From JANOMH01 sp031422295 (lineage in GTDB: Bacteria; Pseudomonadota; Alphaproteobacteria; Rhodobacterales; Rhodobacteraceae): a stretch of 45,678 nucleotides of DNA. The stretch covers positions 1-45,678 of the forward strand of contig JANOQM010000093.1 of NCBI GenBank assembly GCA_031422295.1. Reading direction: 5' to 3'. This document shows, in pieces, positions 33,853 to 41,313 of this stretch. Both the position numbers and the translations under genes were made by a program. A model generated the notes under the pieces. It had not been told where the DNA came from. It searched no databases and was given only the letters and a program-made list of their open reading frames with translations. Every line of letters begins with the position of its first letter. Within the stretch, counting starts at the first letter, position 1.

Positions 33853-33870
33853 GGTGGGTTTTAACCCACC
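33853..33870. terminator. Palindromic bidirectional terminator candidate
   Basis: GGTGGGTTTTAACCCACC is an 8-bp stem with a two-base loop, lying between two convergent genes (the lipoprotein gene and chrR). T/A-rich steps are inside rather than after the stem, so it may work as a weak bidirectional terminator or be a copy of a dispersed palindrome. Confidence 0.55.
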
Positions 33871-33877
33871 CTACCTG

Positions 33878-34528
33878 TCACATCCGGAATATGGATTGGG
33901 CCAGTCGCGGCAATATCCCACTAAAGCGCAGGGGCGCATCCGTGGCGGCCAGACATATACAATCCATCCCGGCCTCTGCCACAGGTTTATGAACCATCGC
34001 CTCATCGGCGATTTCAACGTCGCCCGCAGAAAAACGGTCGGTTGAATCGCTGAACGCGCCTTGCAGGACCAGCGTCAGTTCCAACCCCCGATGTCCGTGG
34101 TCAGGGACAGCCACACCGCCCGGAATGCGTAGCAGGCGGACGGTGGCCGCATCATTGGTTTTCAGCACGGCCTGCGACACACCGCCGCCAACGCGTTTCC
34201 ATTTCACTGCATCCAGATCGCCGCCGACATAATCCCGCAAAGGCTGTGCGAAAATTCCGCCCATTGCAGCAGCTTTCGGCGCATCAGGCGTACTGGCTGC
34301 GATCAATGCAAGGGTTGCCGCAAGGCATCCGTCCGTCAGTTGCACAACGTCAGAGGCCGCAACGATTTCGCCGCCAATCGCGTCAAACTCATGCATCCTT
34401 GCCCGACAGTCGTCGCAAACCGAAATATGTGTGGCCACCACAAGGTTAAATGCCTCGGGCAGGGTTCCGGCGGAATAGCCCATCAACAAAGAGTGGTTCA
34501 GGTGGTGCTTGATCTGTTTCATTGTCAT
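33878..34528 (-). CDS. chrR: ChrR family zinc-binding anti-sigma factor
   Basis: This is a 216-residue anti-sigma factor with two domains. The N-terminal zinc-binding anti-sigma domain has His8/His9 and H-x3-C-x2-C (His34, Cys38, Cys41 in this numbering). It matches the ligand spacing of Rhodobacter sphaeroides ChrR. The C-terminal cupin domain (about residues 100-195; GGVAVPDHGHRGLELTLVLQGAFSD) is needed there for the singlet-oxygen response. It lies 4 bp after the sigma gene and should hold RpoE inactive until oxidative stress. The start is 34528, or the second Met (34522). Confidence 0.93.
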   Translation of the reverse strand: MTMKQIKHHLNHSLLMGYSAGTLPEAFNLVVATHISVCDDCRARMHEFDAIGGEIVAASDVVQLTDGCLAATLALIAASTPDAPKAAAMGGIFAQPLRDYVGGDLDAVKWKRVGGGVSQAVLKTNDAATVRLLRIPGGVAVPDHGHRGLELTLVLQGAFSDSTDRFSAGDVEIADEAMVHKPVAEAGMDCICLAATDAPLRFSGILPRLAQSIFRM

Positions 34529-34532
34529 TTCT

Positions 34533-35084
34533 TCATGTCATTGCATGGCGCAGTCGGTCTAGCGCCAGCCGTATCCGTGATTTTATGGTGCCCAGCGGCA
34601 GGCCGGTTGCTTCGGCAATCTCACTGTGGCTGAGGTCGCCAAAATAGGCGCGCTCGATCAGATTTCGTTGTTTTTCAGGCAAGGTTGCAAGCGCGCGGCC
34701 CAGTTCTTCGGTATCCTGCGCCAGAGTAATCACATCTGCTGCGTGTGGCGCGGCATCCGGTCCCCAAGGCAAATCTTCAGGCTCGGGCCGACGAGTCTTG
34801 CGGATCATGTCAATCTTGCGGTTCCGCGCGATGGTAAAAATCCATGTTGAAACGCTGGCCTTGGTCCCGTCAAACATATGAGCTTTGCGCCAGACCGTCG
34901 CCATTACCTCTTGGGCGCATTCCTCGGAAAAACTGGGGCTTGCCCCCGATTTCATCAGGAAGGCTTTAATTCGGGGGGCAAAATGGCGAAACAGCGCGGC
35001 AAAGGCAACCTGATCCTGATGATCGCGGATCGCGTCCAGTTGCGCCACCCACTCCATCCGTTTCGCCGTATCCTCGGTCGTCAC
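34533..35084 (-). CDS. rpoE: ECF RNA polymerase sigma factor RpoE (ChrR-controlled)
   Basis: This sigma-70 family ECF factor has region 2 (VAFAALFRHFAPRIKAFLMKSG, FSEECAQEVMATVWRKAHMFD, VSTWIFTIARNRKIDMIRK) and region 4 (LPEKQRNLIERAYFGDLSHSEIAEATGLPLGTIKSRI). I place the start at GTG 35084, directly after GCGAGGGCAAG, giving 183 residues like known homologues. The longer in-frame ATGs at 35189, 35249 and 35291 are rejected because a sigma-type promoter (35195-35223) would lie at or inside them and they lack ribosome-binding sites. It is co-transcribed with chrR, is probably autoregulated, and would drive the divergent FAD-oxidoreductase operon in response to singlet oxygen. Confidence 0.9.
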   Translation of the reverse strand: MTTEDTAKRMEWVAQLDAIRDHQDQVAFAALFRHFAPRIKAFLMKSGASPSFSEECAQEVMATVWRKAHMFDGTKASVSTWIFTIARNRKIDMIRKTRRPEPEDLPWGPDAAPHAADVITLAQDTEELGRALATLPEKQRNLIERAYFGDLSHSEIAEATGLPLGTIKSRIRLALDRLRHAMT

Positions 35085-35194
35085 CTTGCCCTCGCTTCGC
35101 GCATGCAAAAATCGGCCTGCCGCTCCAGAGTAACCGTTGGCGCCAGGTTGTGCATCAGCATTCGGAAAGACAAGTGTTGCGCTGTTCATAAATT

Positions 35195-35223
35195 TATTAC
35201 GGTGCAGTCGCACGGACAGATCA
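35195..35223 (-). promoter_or_regulatory. Putative RpoE-dependent promoter for rpoE-chrR
   Basis: Read on the minus strand, TGATCT (35218-35223) and GTAATA (35195-35200) are separated by 17 bp. Transcription would start near 35188, leaving a leader of about 100 nt before GTG 35084. The -35 word agrees with the TGATC-type element I recall for RpoE/ECF11 promoters of R. sphaeroides. Confidence 0.7.
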
Positions 35224-35245
35224 TTTCTCACTTCAGATTTATCTG

Positions 35246-35274
35246 TCATCCGCGCTATGTCACGCCACGTAGAA
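35246..35274 (+). promoter_or_regulatory. Putative RpoE-dependent promoter for the divergent operon
   Basis: TCATCC (35246-35251) and GTAGAA (35269-35274) also have a 17-bp spacer, mirroring the element on the other strand (TGATCT-N17-GTAATA). Transcription would begin near 35281, about 30 bp before the ATG at 35312. Confidence 0.65.
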
Positions 35275-35311
35275 TAACAATCGACATACACCGAGACAGG
35301 ACTTTTCAGGC

Positions 35312-36610
35312 ATGACTTTACTGACCGGGGCCCTTCGGCCCAGAACGATTGCCGTGATCGGTGCGGGCGTATCGGGAATGGGGGCCGCGCACATGCTGGC
35401 CAAAACCCACCGGGTGGTGCTGTTCGAGGCTGAAAACCGGCTAGGCGGCCATGCCCGGACCCGGATGGGTGGGGTCAATAATGATCAGGCCGTAGATACC
35501 GGATTTATTGTCTTCAACTACGCCAATTATCCACACATGGCCGCCTTGTTTGCCGAACTGGACGTGCCTGTTGTCAAATCGAACATGAGTTTCGGGGCGT
35601 CTATCGCTGGCGGCCGGTTGGAATACGGTTTGGCCAGTCTGAATGCGCTGTTCGCGCAAAAGCGGAACCTTGCCAACCCCGGCTTTCTGCGCATGGTCCG
35701 AGATATCCTGCGGTTCAATGCCCGCGCACTGGAACTGTCACGTGAACCGGGCCTGACTATTGGCGGCCTGATGACCAAATTGCGCGTTGGCCGGTATTTC
35801 CGCGACTATTATCTGCTGCCCCTGTCCGGTGCGATCTGGTCCACCCCGACCGAGAAAATCCTTGATTTTCCGGCCCATGCGATGATGCGGTTTTTTGAAA
35901 ACCACGCGCTGTTGGGCATATCCGGGCAGCATCAGTGGTACACTGTTGATGGTGGATCGGTGTCCTATGTCAGCCGTCTGGGGGCGGCTTTGGCCCGTGC
36001 TGGCGTGGACATCCGGCTGGGCTGTCCGGTGGATGCTGTGCGCCGCACCCCGCTGGGCCCCGAGATCAAGACCAAGGGGGCCGCATGGGAGCGGTTTGAC
36101 GAGGTGATTTTCGCCAGCCATTCCGATGATAGTTTGGCTATGCTGTCCGATCCGACGCCTGCGGAACGGCAGGTTCTGGGGGCAATCCGCTATCAACCCA
36201 ATGATGTGGTCCTGCATTCCGATACCTCGGTCATGCCGCAGCGCCGCGCGGTCTGGTCGTCGTGGGTATATGCCGAGGACAAGGCAAAGTCCTCGCCCCG
36301 GATTGACCTGACCTATTGGATGAATTCTTTGCAACCCTGGCTGACCGCCGATCCGATGTTTGTCACCCTGAACACCACCCGACCAATCGACCCCGCGCTG
36401 GTGTGGGACAGGGTTACCCTTCGCCACCCGGTTTATGATCTGGCGGCTTTGGCTGCACAGGAACATGCGGTGGCGATGAACGGGCAGAATGCGACGTGGT
36501 ATTGTGGTGCATGGATGAAGAACGGCTTTCACGAAGATGGGTTGTCCAGTGCTGTCGATGTCGTCCGCGGGATCACTGACCGGGCCGCAATGGCAGTTGC
36601 CGCCGAGTGA
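35312..36610 (+). CDS. NAD(P)/FAD-dependent oxidoreductase (amine oxidase-like)
   Basis: This is a 432-residue flavoprotein. The dinucleotide-binding motif GAGVSG (about residues 17-22) is in AVIGAGVSGMGAAHMLA, then FEAENRLGGHARTR and DTGFIVFNYANYPHM. It is the first gene of a five-gene operon divergent from rpoE-chrR. The same set in R. sphaeroides (RSP1091-1087, from memory) belongs to the core singlet-oxygen regulon, and RSP1091 has been tied to furan fatty acid formation from methylated unsaturated fatty acids. By homology of position and family, this gene probably acts on membrane fatty acyl chains. No cyclopropane-fatty-acid synthase gene is visible in this window. Confidence 0.88.
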   Translation: MTLLTGALRPRTIAVIGAGVSGMGAAHMLAKTHRVVLFEAENRLGGHARTRMGGVNNDQAVDTGFIVFNYANYPHMAALFAELDVPVVKSNMSFGASIAGGRLEYGLASLNALFAQKRNLANPGFLRMVRDILRFNARALELSREPGLTIGGLMTKLRVGRYFRDYYLLPLSGAIWSTPTEKILDFPAHAMMRFFENHALLGISGQHQWYTVDGGSVSYVSRLGAALARAGVDIRLGCPVDAVRRTPLGPEIKTKGAAWERFDEVIFASHSDDSLAMLSDPTPAERQVLGAIRYQPNDVVLHSDTSVMPQRRAVWSSWVYAEDKAKSSPRIDLTYWMNSLQPWLTADPMFVTLNTTRPIDPALVWDRVTLRHPVYDLAALAAQEHAVAMNGQNATWYCGAWMKNGFHEDGLSSAVDVVRGITDRAAMAVAAE

Positions 36611-37365
36611 TGACTGGCGTCGATCATATCGCGGGCCAAACTTATCATGGCAGGCGGGGGGGGACCAAGAATGCCTTTCGCTATTCCATTGACTATGTGC
36701 TGTGCAATGCCGAAGCCGACCTGAAAACGCCCGGCCTGTTTGCCCGCAACGGGCGCGGCCTTATGTCATTGCACGATACTGACCATGGTGGTGTGCCGCA
36801 TCAGGGACGTGGCGCGGTTTGGGTGCGCGAGGTGCTGGCCGCCCATGGCATTGATCTGCCGGGGCAAACCCTGTTGCTGGCCCAACCCCGCGTTCTGGGC
36901 CATGTATTTAACCCGGTCAGTTTCTGGCTGTGCCATGATCTGGCGGGTGTTTTGCGGGTCGTGATTGCCGAGGTTAGTAATACATTCGGCGACCGGCATT
37001 CCTATCTGTGCCACCACGACGATCTGCGCGCACTGACCAAGGTTGATACTGTAGCGGCGCAAAAGATACTCCATGTCTCGCCGTTTCAACCCATCGAAGG
37101 CGGTTATACATTCCGGTTTGACATCACGCCGCAAGCGATAGGCATCTGGATTGACTACACGCGCGGCAATGGCGGGCTGATTGCGACGCTGACCGGCCCG
37201 CGCCGCCCGCTGACCAATGCGGGCATACTAAAAGCCATCCTGCGCCGCCCGTTCGGGTCACGTCGCGTCCTCGCCCTGATCCACTGGCAGGCGGTCAAAC
37301 TGTGGTGGAAAGGGGCCACATTCCGCCGCCACCCCAAACCGCCCGTCGATGAGGTCAGTCGTTGA
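36610..37365 (+). CDS. DUF1365 domain-containing protein
   Basis: This protein of about 251 residues belongs to DUF1365, found beside FAD oxidoreductases and cyclopropane fatty acid synthases in many proteobacteria. Family marks are NAFRYSIDYVLCNAE, VLGHVFNPVSFWLCHD, the VIAEVSNTFGDRHSYL segment, and KILHVSPFQPIEGGYTFRF. The ATG at 36610 overlaps the upstream stop (TGATG); GTG 36607 is also possible. The biochemical role is unknown; the operon points to lipid modification under oxidative stress. Confidence 0.9.
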   Translation: MTGVDHIAGQTYHGRRGGTKNAFRYSIDYVLCNAEADLKTPGLFARNGRGLMSLHDTDHGGVPHQGRGAVWVREVLAAHGIDLPGQTLLLAQPRVLGHVFNPVSFWLCHDLAGVLRVVIAEVSNTFGDRHSYLCHHDDLRALTKVDTVAAQKILHVSPFQPIEGGYTFRFDITPQAIGIWIDYTRGNGGLIATLTGPRRPLTNAGILKAILRRPFGSRRVLALIHWQAVKLWWKGATFRRHPKPPVDEVSR

Positions 37366-38603
37366 GCCGCCTCGCCGCCGCCATGGCTGACCGGTTGCCT
37401 GCCTACACGGTCTTTGCCGGGGTGATTTCGGCGGCGGGCCTGCCGATTTATATCTATGCGCCGAAATACTACGCCGACACTTATGGGGTCAGCCTGACGT
37501 TGCTGGGCACGGTCCTGTTCGGGCTGCGCCTGTTTGACATCTTTCAGGACCCGTTTCTGGGCTGGTGGTCCGAACGGCTGCAACGGGGCCGTGCGCTCGC
37601 CGTTACTCTGGGCGCTGTCGTCATGGCGATTTCGATGATCGGGCTGTTTGCGGTTCCACCGCCGATATCGCCGATCTGGTGGTTTGGGATCACCATCACC
37701 GGGCTGTTTACCGCATTCGCGTTTCTGACGATCAATTTCTACGCGCAAGGTATCGCCAAGGCAGGCACGGCCCCCGGCGGTCATGTGCGGGTGGCTGCAT
37801 GGCGGGAAAGCGGATCGTTGCTGGGTGTGTGCATTGCCGCAGTCGCCCCGACCTTGCTGATCAGCGTCAGCTCGGCCCCGTTCGCCGTCTTTGCCTTTGG
37901 CTTTGCCGCAGCATGTGCCATCGCCGCCGTTGTGATGTGGCGGGAATGGAGCGGGCAGACCACGGCGGAACCGACGTCGATGCGCACAATCATTGCCGAT
38001 CCGCTGGCGCGCAAACTGATGGTGCTGGCATTGGTCAATGCGGCCCCCTTGGCTGTGTCATCCACCCTGTTCCTGTTCTATGTCGAAAGCCGTCTTGCCG
38101 CCCCCGGCTGGGAGGGTCCGCTGCTGGTATTGTTCTTTCTAGCCGCCGCCGTGTCATCGCCGTTCTGGAGTTTGCTGGCACGGCGCTTTGGCGAAAAACC
38201 GGTGTTGCTGGCGGCCATGCTGCTGGCGCTGATGTTTTTCGGATTTACCACCACTTTGGGGCCGGGCGATGCAATCTGGTTTGGCGTGATCTGCGTATTA
38301 TCTGGTGCGACCATTGGGGCAGACCTGACCTTGCTGCCTGCGATGTTCGCCCGGCGTATGGCCGAAATATCGCCCAATGGCGGGCAGGGGTTCGGGCTGT
38401 GGGCGATGGTGAATAAATTCACGCTGGCCTTTGCAGCGGCGTCCATGTTGCCGCTGCTGGACTGGTCCGGGTTTGACGCGTCGGCGACGGTCCAGCCGGC
38501 CTTGGCCATGACGATGCTTATGGTTCTGTACGCGATGGTGCCGTCGCTGCTGAAAATTCTCGCCATCGCTTTGCTGGTGGCCATCAAGTTGGAGGATGAA
38601 TAG
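37362..38603 (+). CDS. MFS transporter, GPH-like
   Basis: This is a 413-residue integral membrane protein with about 12 hydrophobic spans, resembling the glycoside-pentoside-hexuronide:cation symporter branch of the major facilitator superfamily. It has LRLFDIFQDPFLGWWSER between spans 2 and 3. The start appears to be a TTG overlapping the DUF1365 stop by 4 bp; an ATG at 37383 is the alternative. It may move a lipid-related or stress-related substrate; sugar transport is doubtful in this operon. Confidence 0.87.
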   Translation: MSRLAAAMADRLPAYTVFAGVISAAGLPIYIYAPKYYADTYGVSLTLLGTVLFGLRLFDIFQDPFLGWWSERLQRGRALAVTLGAVVMAISMIGLFAVPPPISPIWWFGITITGLFTAFAFLTINFYAQGIAKAGTAPGGHVRVAAWRESGSLLGVCIAAVAPTLLISVSSAPFAVFAFGFAAACAIAAVVMWREWSGQTTAEPTSMRTIIADPLARKLMVLALVNAAPLAVSSTLFLFYVESRLAAPGWEGPLLVLFFLAAAVSSPFWSLLARRFGEKPVLLAAMLLALMFFGFTTTLGPGDAIWFGVICVLSGATIGADLTLLPAMFARRMAEISPNGGQGFGLWAMVNKFTLAFAAASMLPLLDWSGFDASATVQPALAMTMLMVLYAMVPSLLKILAIALLVAIKLEDE

Positions 38604-39154
38604 TGGCTTTGGTCCTGTTGGGCGTTGCCCTGACGGTAATTGGCATCGTTCTATTTTCCCGGTTTTTCAGCTTTCCGGCACAATTGCCCGCCGATTATGC
38701 AAACTCCGGCCCGGCTTTTGATATCCGAGAGCGGTTGAATGGCCCGATAGCCTGCGAAGGCGTGATCTATGGACCGACCGGGCGCGTCACCAGCCGCTTT
38801 GTCGCCGATTTTGAGGCCAGCTGGCAGGGCAATGTTGGCACGATGGTCGAACGGTTCCACTATGACAGTGGCACTGTGCAGGACCGCAAATGGACCCTGA
38901 CCTTGGGCCATGATGGTGCGATCCGGGCTGAAGCTGCCGATGTGATTGGTACCGGGACGGGCAAACAACAGGGCGGGGCGGTGGTATTGAACTACCGGAT
39001 CAAACTGGCACCCGAGGCGGGGGGCCATGTGCTGGATACCACCGACTGGATGTATCTTTGTGCCAATGGAACCATCATGAACCGCAGCCAGTTTCGGAAA
39101 TACGGAATCAAAGTGGCCGAACTGGTGGCCACCATGCGGCCCAAAGCGGCCTGA
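38603..39154 (+). CDS. DUF3833 family protein
   Basis: This 183-residue protein has an N-terminal hydrophobic anchor (LVLLGVALTVIGIVLFSRFF). A beta-rich domain follows: FDIRERLNGPIACEGVIYGPTGRVTSRFVADFEASW, FHYDSGTVQDRKWTL and DTTDWMYLCANGTIMNRSQFRKYGIKVAELVATM. These match DUF3833, a lipocalin-like family repeatedly found with DUF1365 and CFA-type genes. GTG 38603 overlaps the MFS stop by one base. It is probably periplasmic and membrane-tethered. Function unknown. Confidence 0.87.
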   Translation: MALVLLGVALTVIGIVLFSRFFSFPAQLPADYANSGPAFDIRERLNGPIACEGVIYGPTGRVTSRFVADFEASWQGNVGTMVERFHYDSGTVQDRKWTLTLGHDGAIRAEAADVIGTGTGKQQGGAVVLNYRIKLAPEAGGHVLDTTDWMYLCANGTIMNRSQFRKYGIKVAELVATMRPKAA

Positions 39155-39163
39155 GGACAGAAC

Positions 39164-39901
39164 ATGCGACAATGGCAGGGCAAACGGTATTGGCTGGTCG
39201 GGGCCAGCGAGGGGCTGGGCCGCGAGGTTGCCTTTTGCCTAAGCAAGGCCGGGGCCGAAGTTATTGTCAGCGCCCGGTCCGAGGACCGGTTGCGCGCACT
39301 GGTGGCCGAATTGCCCGGTAAGTCATCTTATGTCGTGGTCGATGTGGCCGACCGGGTGACTGTGGAACGGGCCGCCGTCGCCATCGGGCCGCTGGATGGC
39401 GTGGTCTATCTGGCCGGGGTCTATTGGCCGATGAAATCGGGCGAATGGGACAATGAAAAAGCTGATATGATGGGGCAAATCAACTATCTGGGGGCCAGCC
39501 GGGTGGTGGGATCAGTCATCCACGGGATGCTGGCCCAAGGGCACGGCCATATCGTGCTGACCGGGTCATTGTCAGGGTTCCGGGGGTTGCCGGGGGCCAT
39601 CGGCTATTGTGCGTCCAAGGCCGGGCTGATGTCGCTGGCTGAATCGATGCAGGCCGATCTGCGTGGATCGGCCATTCAGGTGCAGCTGATCAACCCTGGT
39701 TTCATCAAGACCCGGCTGACCGAAAAGAACGATTTCAAGATGCCGTTCATCATGGATGCTGACAAAGCAGCAGCCGAATTTTTCCGGCATATGAACGCGG
39801 ACAGGTTCAAGAAAAGTTTTCCGATGCTGTTTTCTTGGCTGTTCCGCGCCAGCCAGTTCATGCCCGACTGGCTGTATTACCGGCTGTTTGGGGCAAAATA
39901 A
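39164..39901 (+). CDS. SDR family NAD(P)-dependent oxidoreductase
   Basis: This 245-residue short-chain dehydrogenase has the nucleotide motif GASEGLG (residues 12-18), LAG in place of NNAG, and a catalytic Ser (TGSLSG) with YCASK. The C-terminal 50 residues (EFFRHMNADRFKKSFPMLFSWLFRASQFMPDWLYYRL) are hydrophobic and basic and may contact membrane or acyl substrates. It is the last gene of the RpoE-linked operon, with a short gap after DUF3833 and GAGGACAGAAC before the ATG. The substrate is unknown. Confidence 0.9.
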   Translation: MRQWQGKRYWLVGASEGLGREVAFCLSKAGAEVIVSARSEDRLRALVAELPGKSSYVVVDVADRVTVERAAVAIGPLDGVVYLAGVYWPMKSGEWDNEKADMMGQINYLGASRVVGSVIHGMLAQGHGHIVLTGSLSGFRGLPGAIGYCASKAGLMSLAESMQADLRGSAIQVQLINPGFIKTRLTEKNDFKMPFIMDADKAAAEFFRHMNADRFKKSFPMLFSWLFRASQFMPDWLYYRLFGAK

Positions 39902-40146
39902 CCGAACTGACTGCCTCGCCGCAGGGCCACAAATTCAAGAGGCGCGGTCCGGTTTTTGCGGTCACGTTTCCGGGTTTTTTTAAGTTTCGTTTTACCTTCA
40001 ATGGCTTGGGCACGGTCGAATATTGCCGATGTCACAGATTTGCCGATTTGCCGCTGGTCCGGGTTCGCGATGCAACCAAACCGCGACCGGGGCGGTTTTG
40101 CAGGGGAACTGCCCATAACGGTGCAGTCTGCTTGCAAGAGGACATC

Positions 40147-40974
40147 ATGACTAAATCTGCCACAGTATTCATCGCCGCTGCGTTCGCCGGTTTCATCGCA
40201 GGCGCCGCTGCCGCGCAAAACACCGCCTTTGACAATCGCGATACGGCGTCGGACGCCATCGATGATCTGGACGAAGATATCGAAGACGACTTTGACCGTG
40301 ACCTTGATGCCTTTGGCAACGAAGGCCGCGAGTTGGGCTTTAACGGCTCGATTTCGGCCCGGGGCACCGCCACGGACGGCAATACCGACAATATCGACGT
40401 GGGCATCGGTGCGCGGTTCGGCGTTTTTGACGGGCTGAACGCCAATGACTTTTCGGTCGTCTATGCCTATAGCGAAAGCGGAAGTGTCGTCAGCGAGAAC
40501 AGCGTTCTGGTCGGTTACGACTATACCCGCGAACTGGGGTCAAGCATTTTTGTGTTCGGCAAGGCGGTCTATGCCTATGACGAGTTTGGCAGCTTTGAAC
40601 GCGACGCGTTTGTCAGCGCCGGTGCGGGCTACCGCATTTTCAATACCGCAGATCTGCAATGGTCGGTGCAGGCTGGTCCGGGATACCGCGCTGCTGATAC
40701 CGCTGATGGCGAGCGGATCGAGGAAGTTGCGTTCAGTGTGTCGTCTGATTACCTGACCAAATTCTCGGACACCCTGTTCTTGTTCAACGACACAGATATA
40801 TTGTCGTCGGAGTCTGATACTTACGTGACGAATGAACTGGGGCTGAACGTGTCGATGACCGATACTTTGGCGCTGCGGACCAGCATCCTGACCGAATACC
40901 GCGCCAACCCCGAGCCGGGGTTTGAAAGCACTGACAACACCCTTGGGGTCGCTGTGGTTTATACGTTTAACTGA
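40147..40974 (+). CDS. DUF481-type outer-membrane beta-barrel protein
   Basis: This is a 275-residue protein with a signal peptide (FIAAAFAGFIAGAAAA). A strongly acidic stretch, DAIDDLDEDIEDDFDRDLDA (about residues 37-56), is followed by alternating beta strands ending in aromatic residues (VLVGYDYTRELGSSIFVFGKAVYAYDEF, FVSAGAGYRIF, AVVYTFN). Gly-phe ends and a terminal aromatic-Asn agree with a small barrel of the YdiY/DUF481 group. ATG 40147 follows AAGAGGACATC. The acidic N-terminus could bind cations. It is monocistronic with a hairpin downstream. Confidence 0.83.
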   Translation: MTKSATVFIAAAFAGFIAGAAAAQNTAFDNRDTASDAIDDLDEDIEDDFDRDLDAFGNEGRELGFNGSISARGTATDGNTDNIDVGIGARFGVFDGLNANDFSVVYAYSESGSVVSENSVLVGYDYTRELGSSIFVFGKAVYAYDEFGSFERDAFVSAGAGYRIFNTADLQWSVQAGPGYRAADTADGERIEEVAFSVSSDYLTKFSDTLFLFNDTDILSSESDTYVTNELGLNVSMTDTLALRTSILTEYRANPEPGFESTDNTLGVAVVYTFN

Positions 40975-40999
40975 TCAGGTTTGCGAAAATAGACAGGTT

Positions 41000-41021
41000 C
41001 GGGCGGGGTTAGTCCCGCCCG
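41000..41021 (+). terminator. Stem-loop downstream of the DUF481 gene
   Basis: CGGGCGGG-GTTAGT-CCCGCCCG forms an 8-bp GC stem with a 6-base loop, followed within a few bases by GTTTT. It is a plausible terminator for the preceding gene and lies just beyond the 3' end of a convergent small ORF. Confidence 0.7.
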
Positions 41022-41036
41022 TTGGCGTTTTGGCGG

Positions 41037-41204
41037 TCAGTAGGTTAGCCCAAGTCCGGATTTGATCAGTGGCAGGCCCCATGCAGCTGCAATCCCGACC
41101 AGCACGCCAACACCAAACCGGATCGGAACATTGCCGAATGCAGGCGCTGCCACGCTTAACGTGCCGCAAACCACTGCATAAAATCCCAGACTGACCATAT
41201 CCAT
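41037..41204 (-). CDS. Small membrane protein (55 residues)
   Basis: An open frame of 55 residues on the minus strand begins MDMVSLGFYAVVCGTLSVAA and ends IKSGLGLTY. It has two hydrophobic segments split by a short polar link (FGNVPIRFG), giving a helical hairpin with few charges. GATGGAAA lies just before the ATG. It resembles short hypothetical proteins I associate with Rhodobacteraceae, but I cannot name a family. It sits between the DUF481 terminator hairpin and the patatin gene. Codon choice (GC at third positions) and composition support it being real. Confidence 0.6.
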   Translation of the reverse strand: MDMVSLGFYAVVCGTLSVAAPAFGNVPIRFGVGVLVGIAAAWGLPLIKSGLGLTY

Positions 41205-41313
41205 TTTCCATCGGTACCACAGCCCCGGTCAAAATTGCAGTAACAAAAATGCCTTGGCTAATCGGTTTTAGCCTGTGCAGTATTGGTGCAACCGATTTTG
41301 AGAAGTTTTTGAC

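Noticed and set aside
40975..41232. Minus-strand 85-codon cysteine-rich frame
   Set aside because: Overlaps the more convincing 55-residue membrane protein in another frame and crosses the terminator hairpin of the DUF481 gene.
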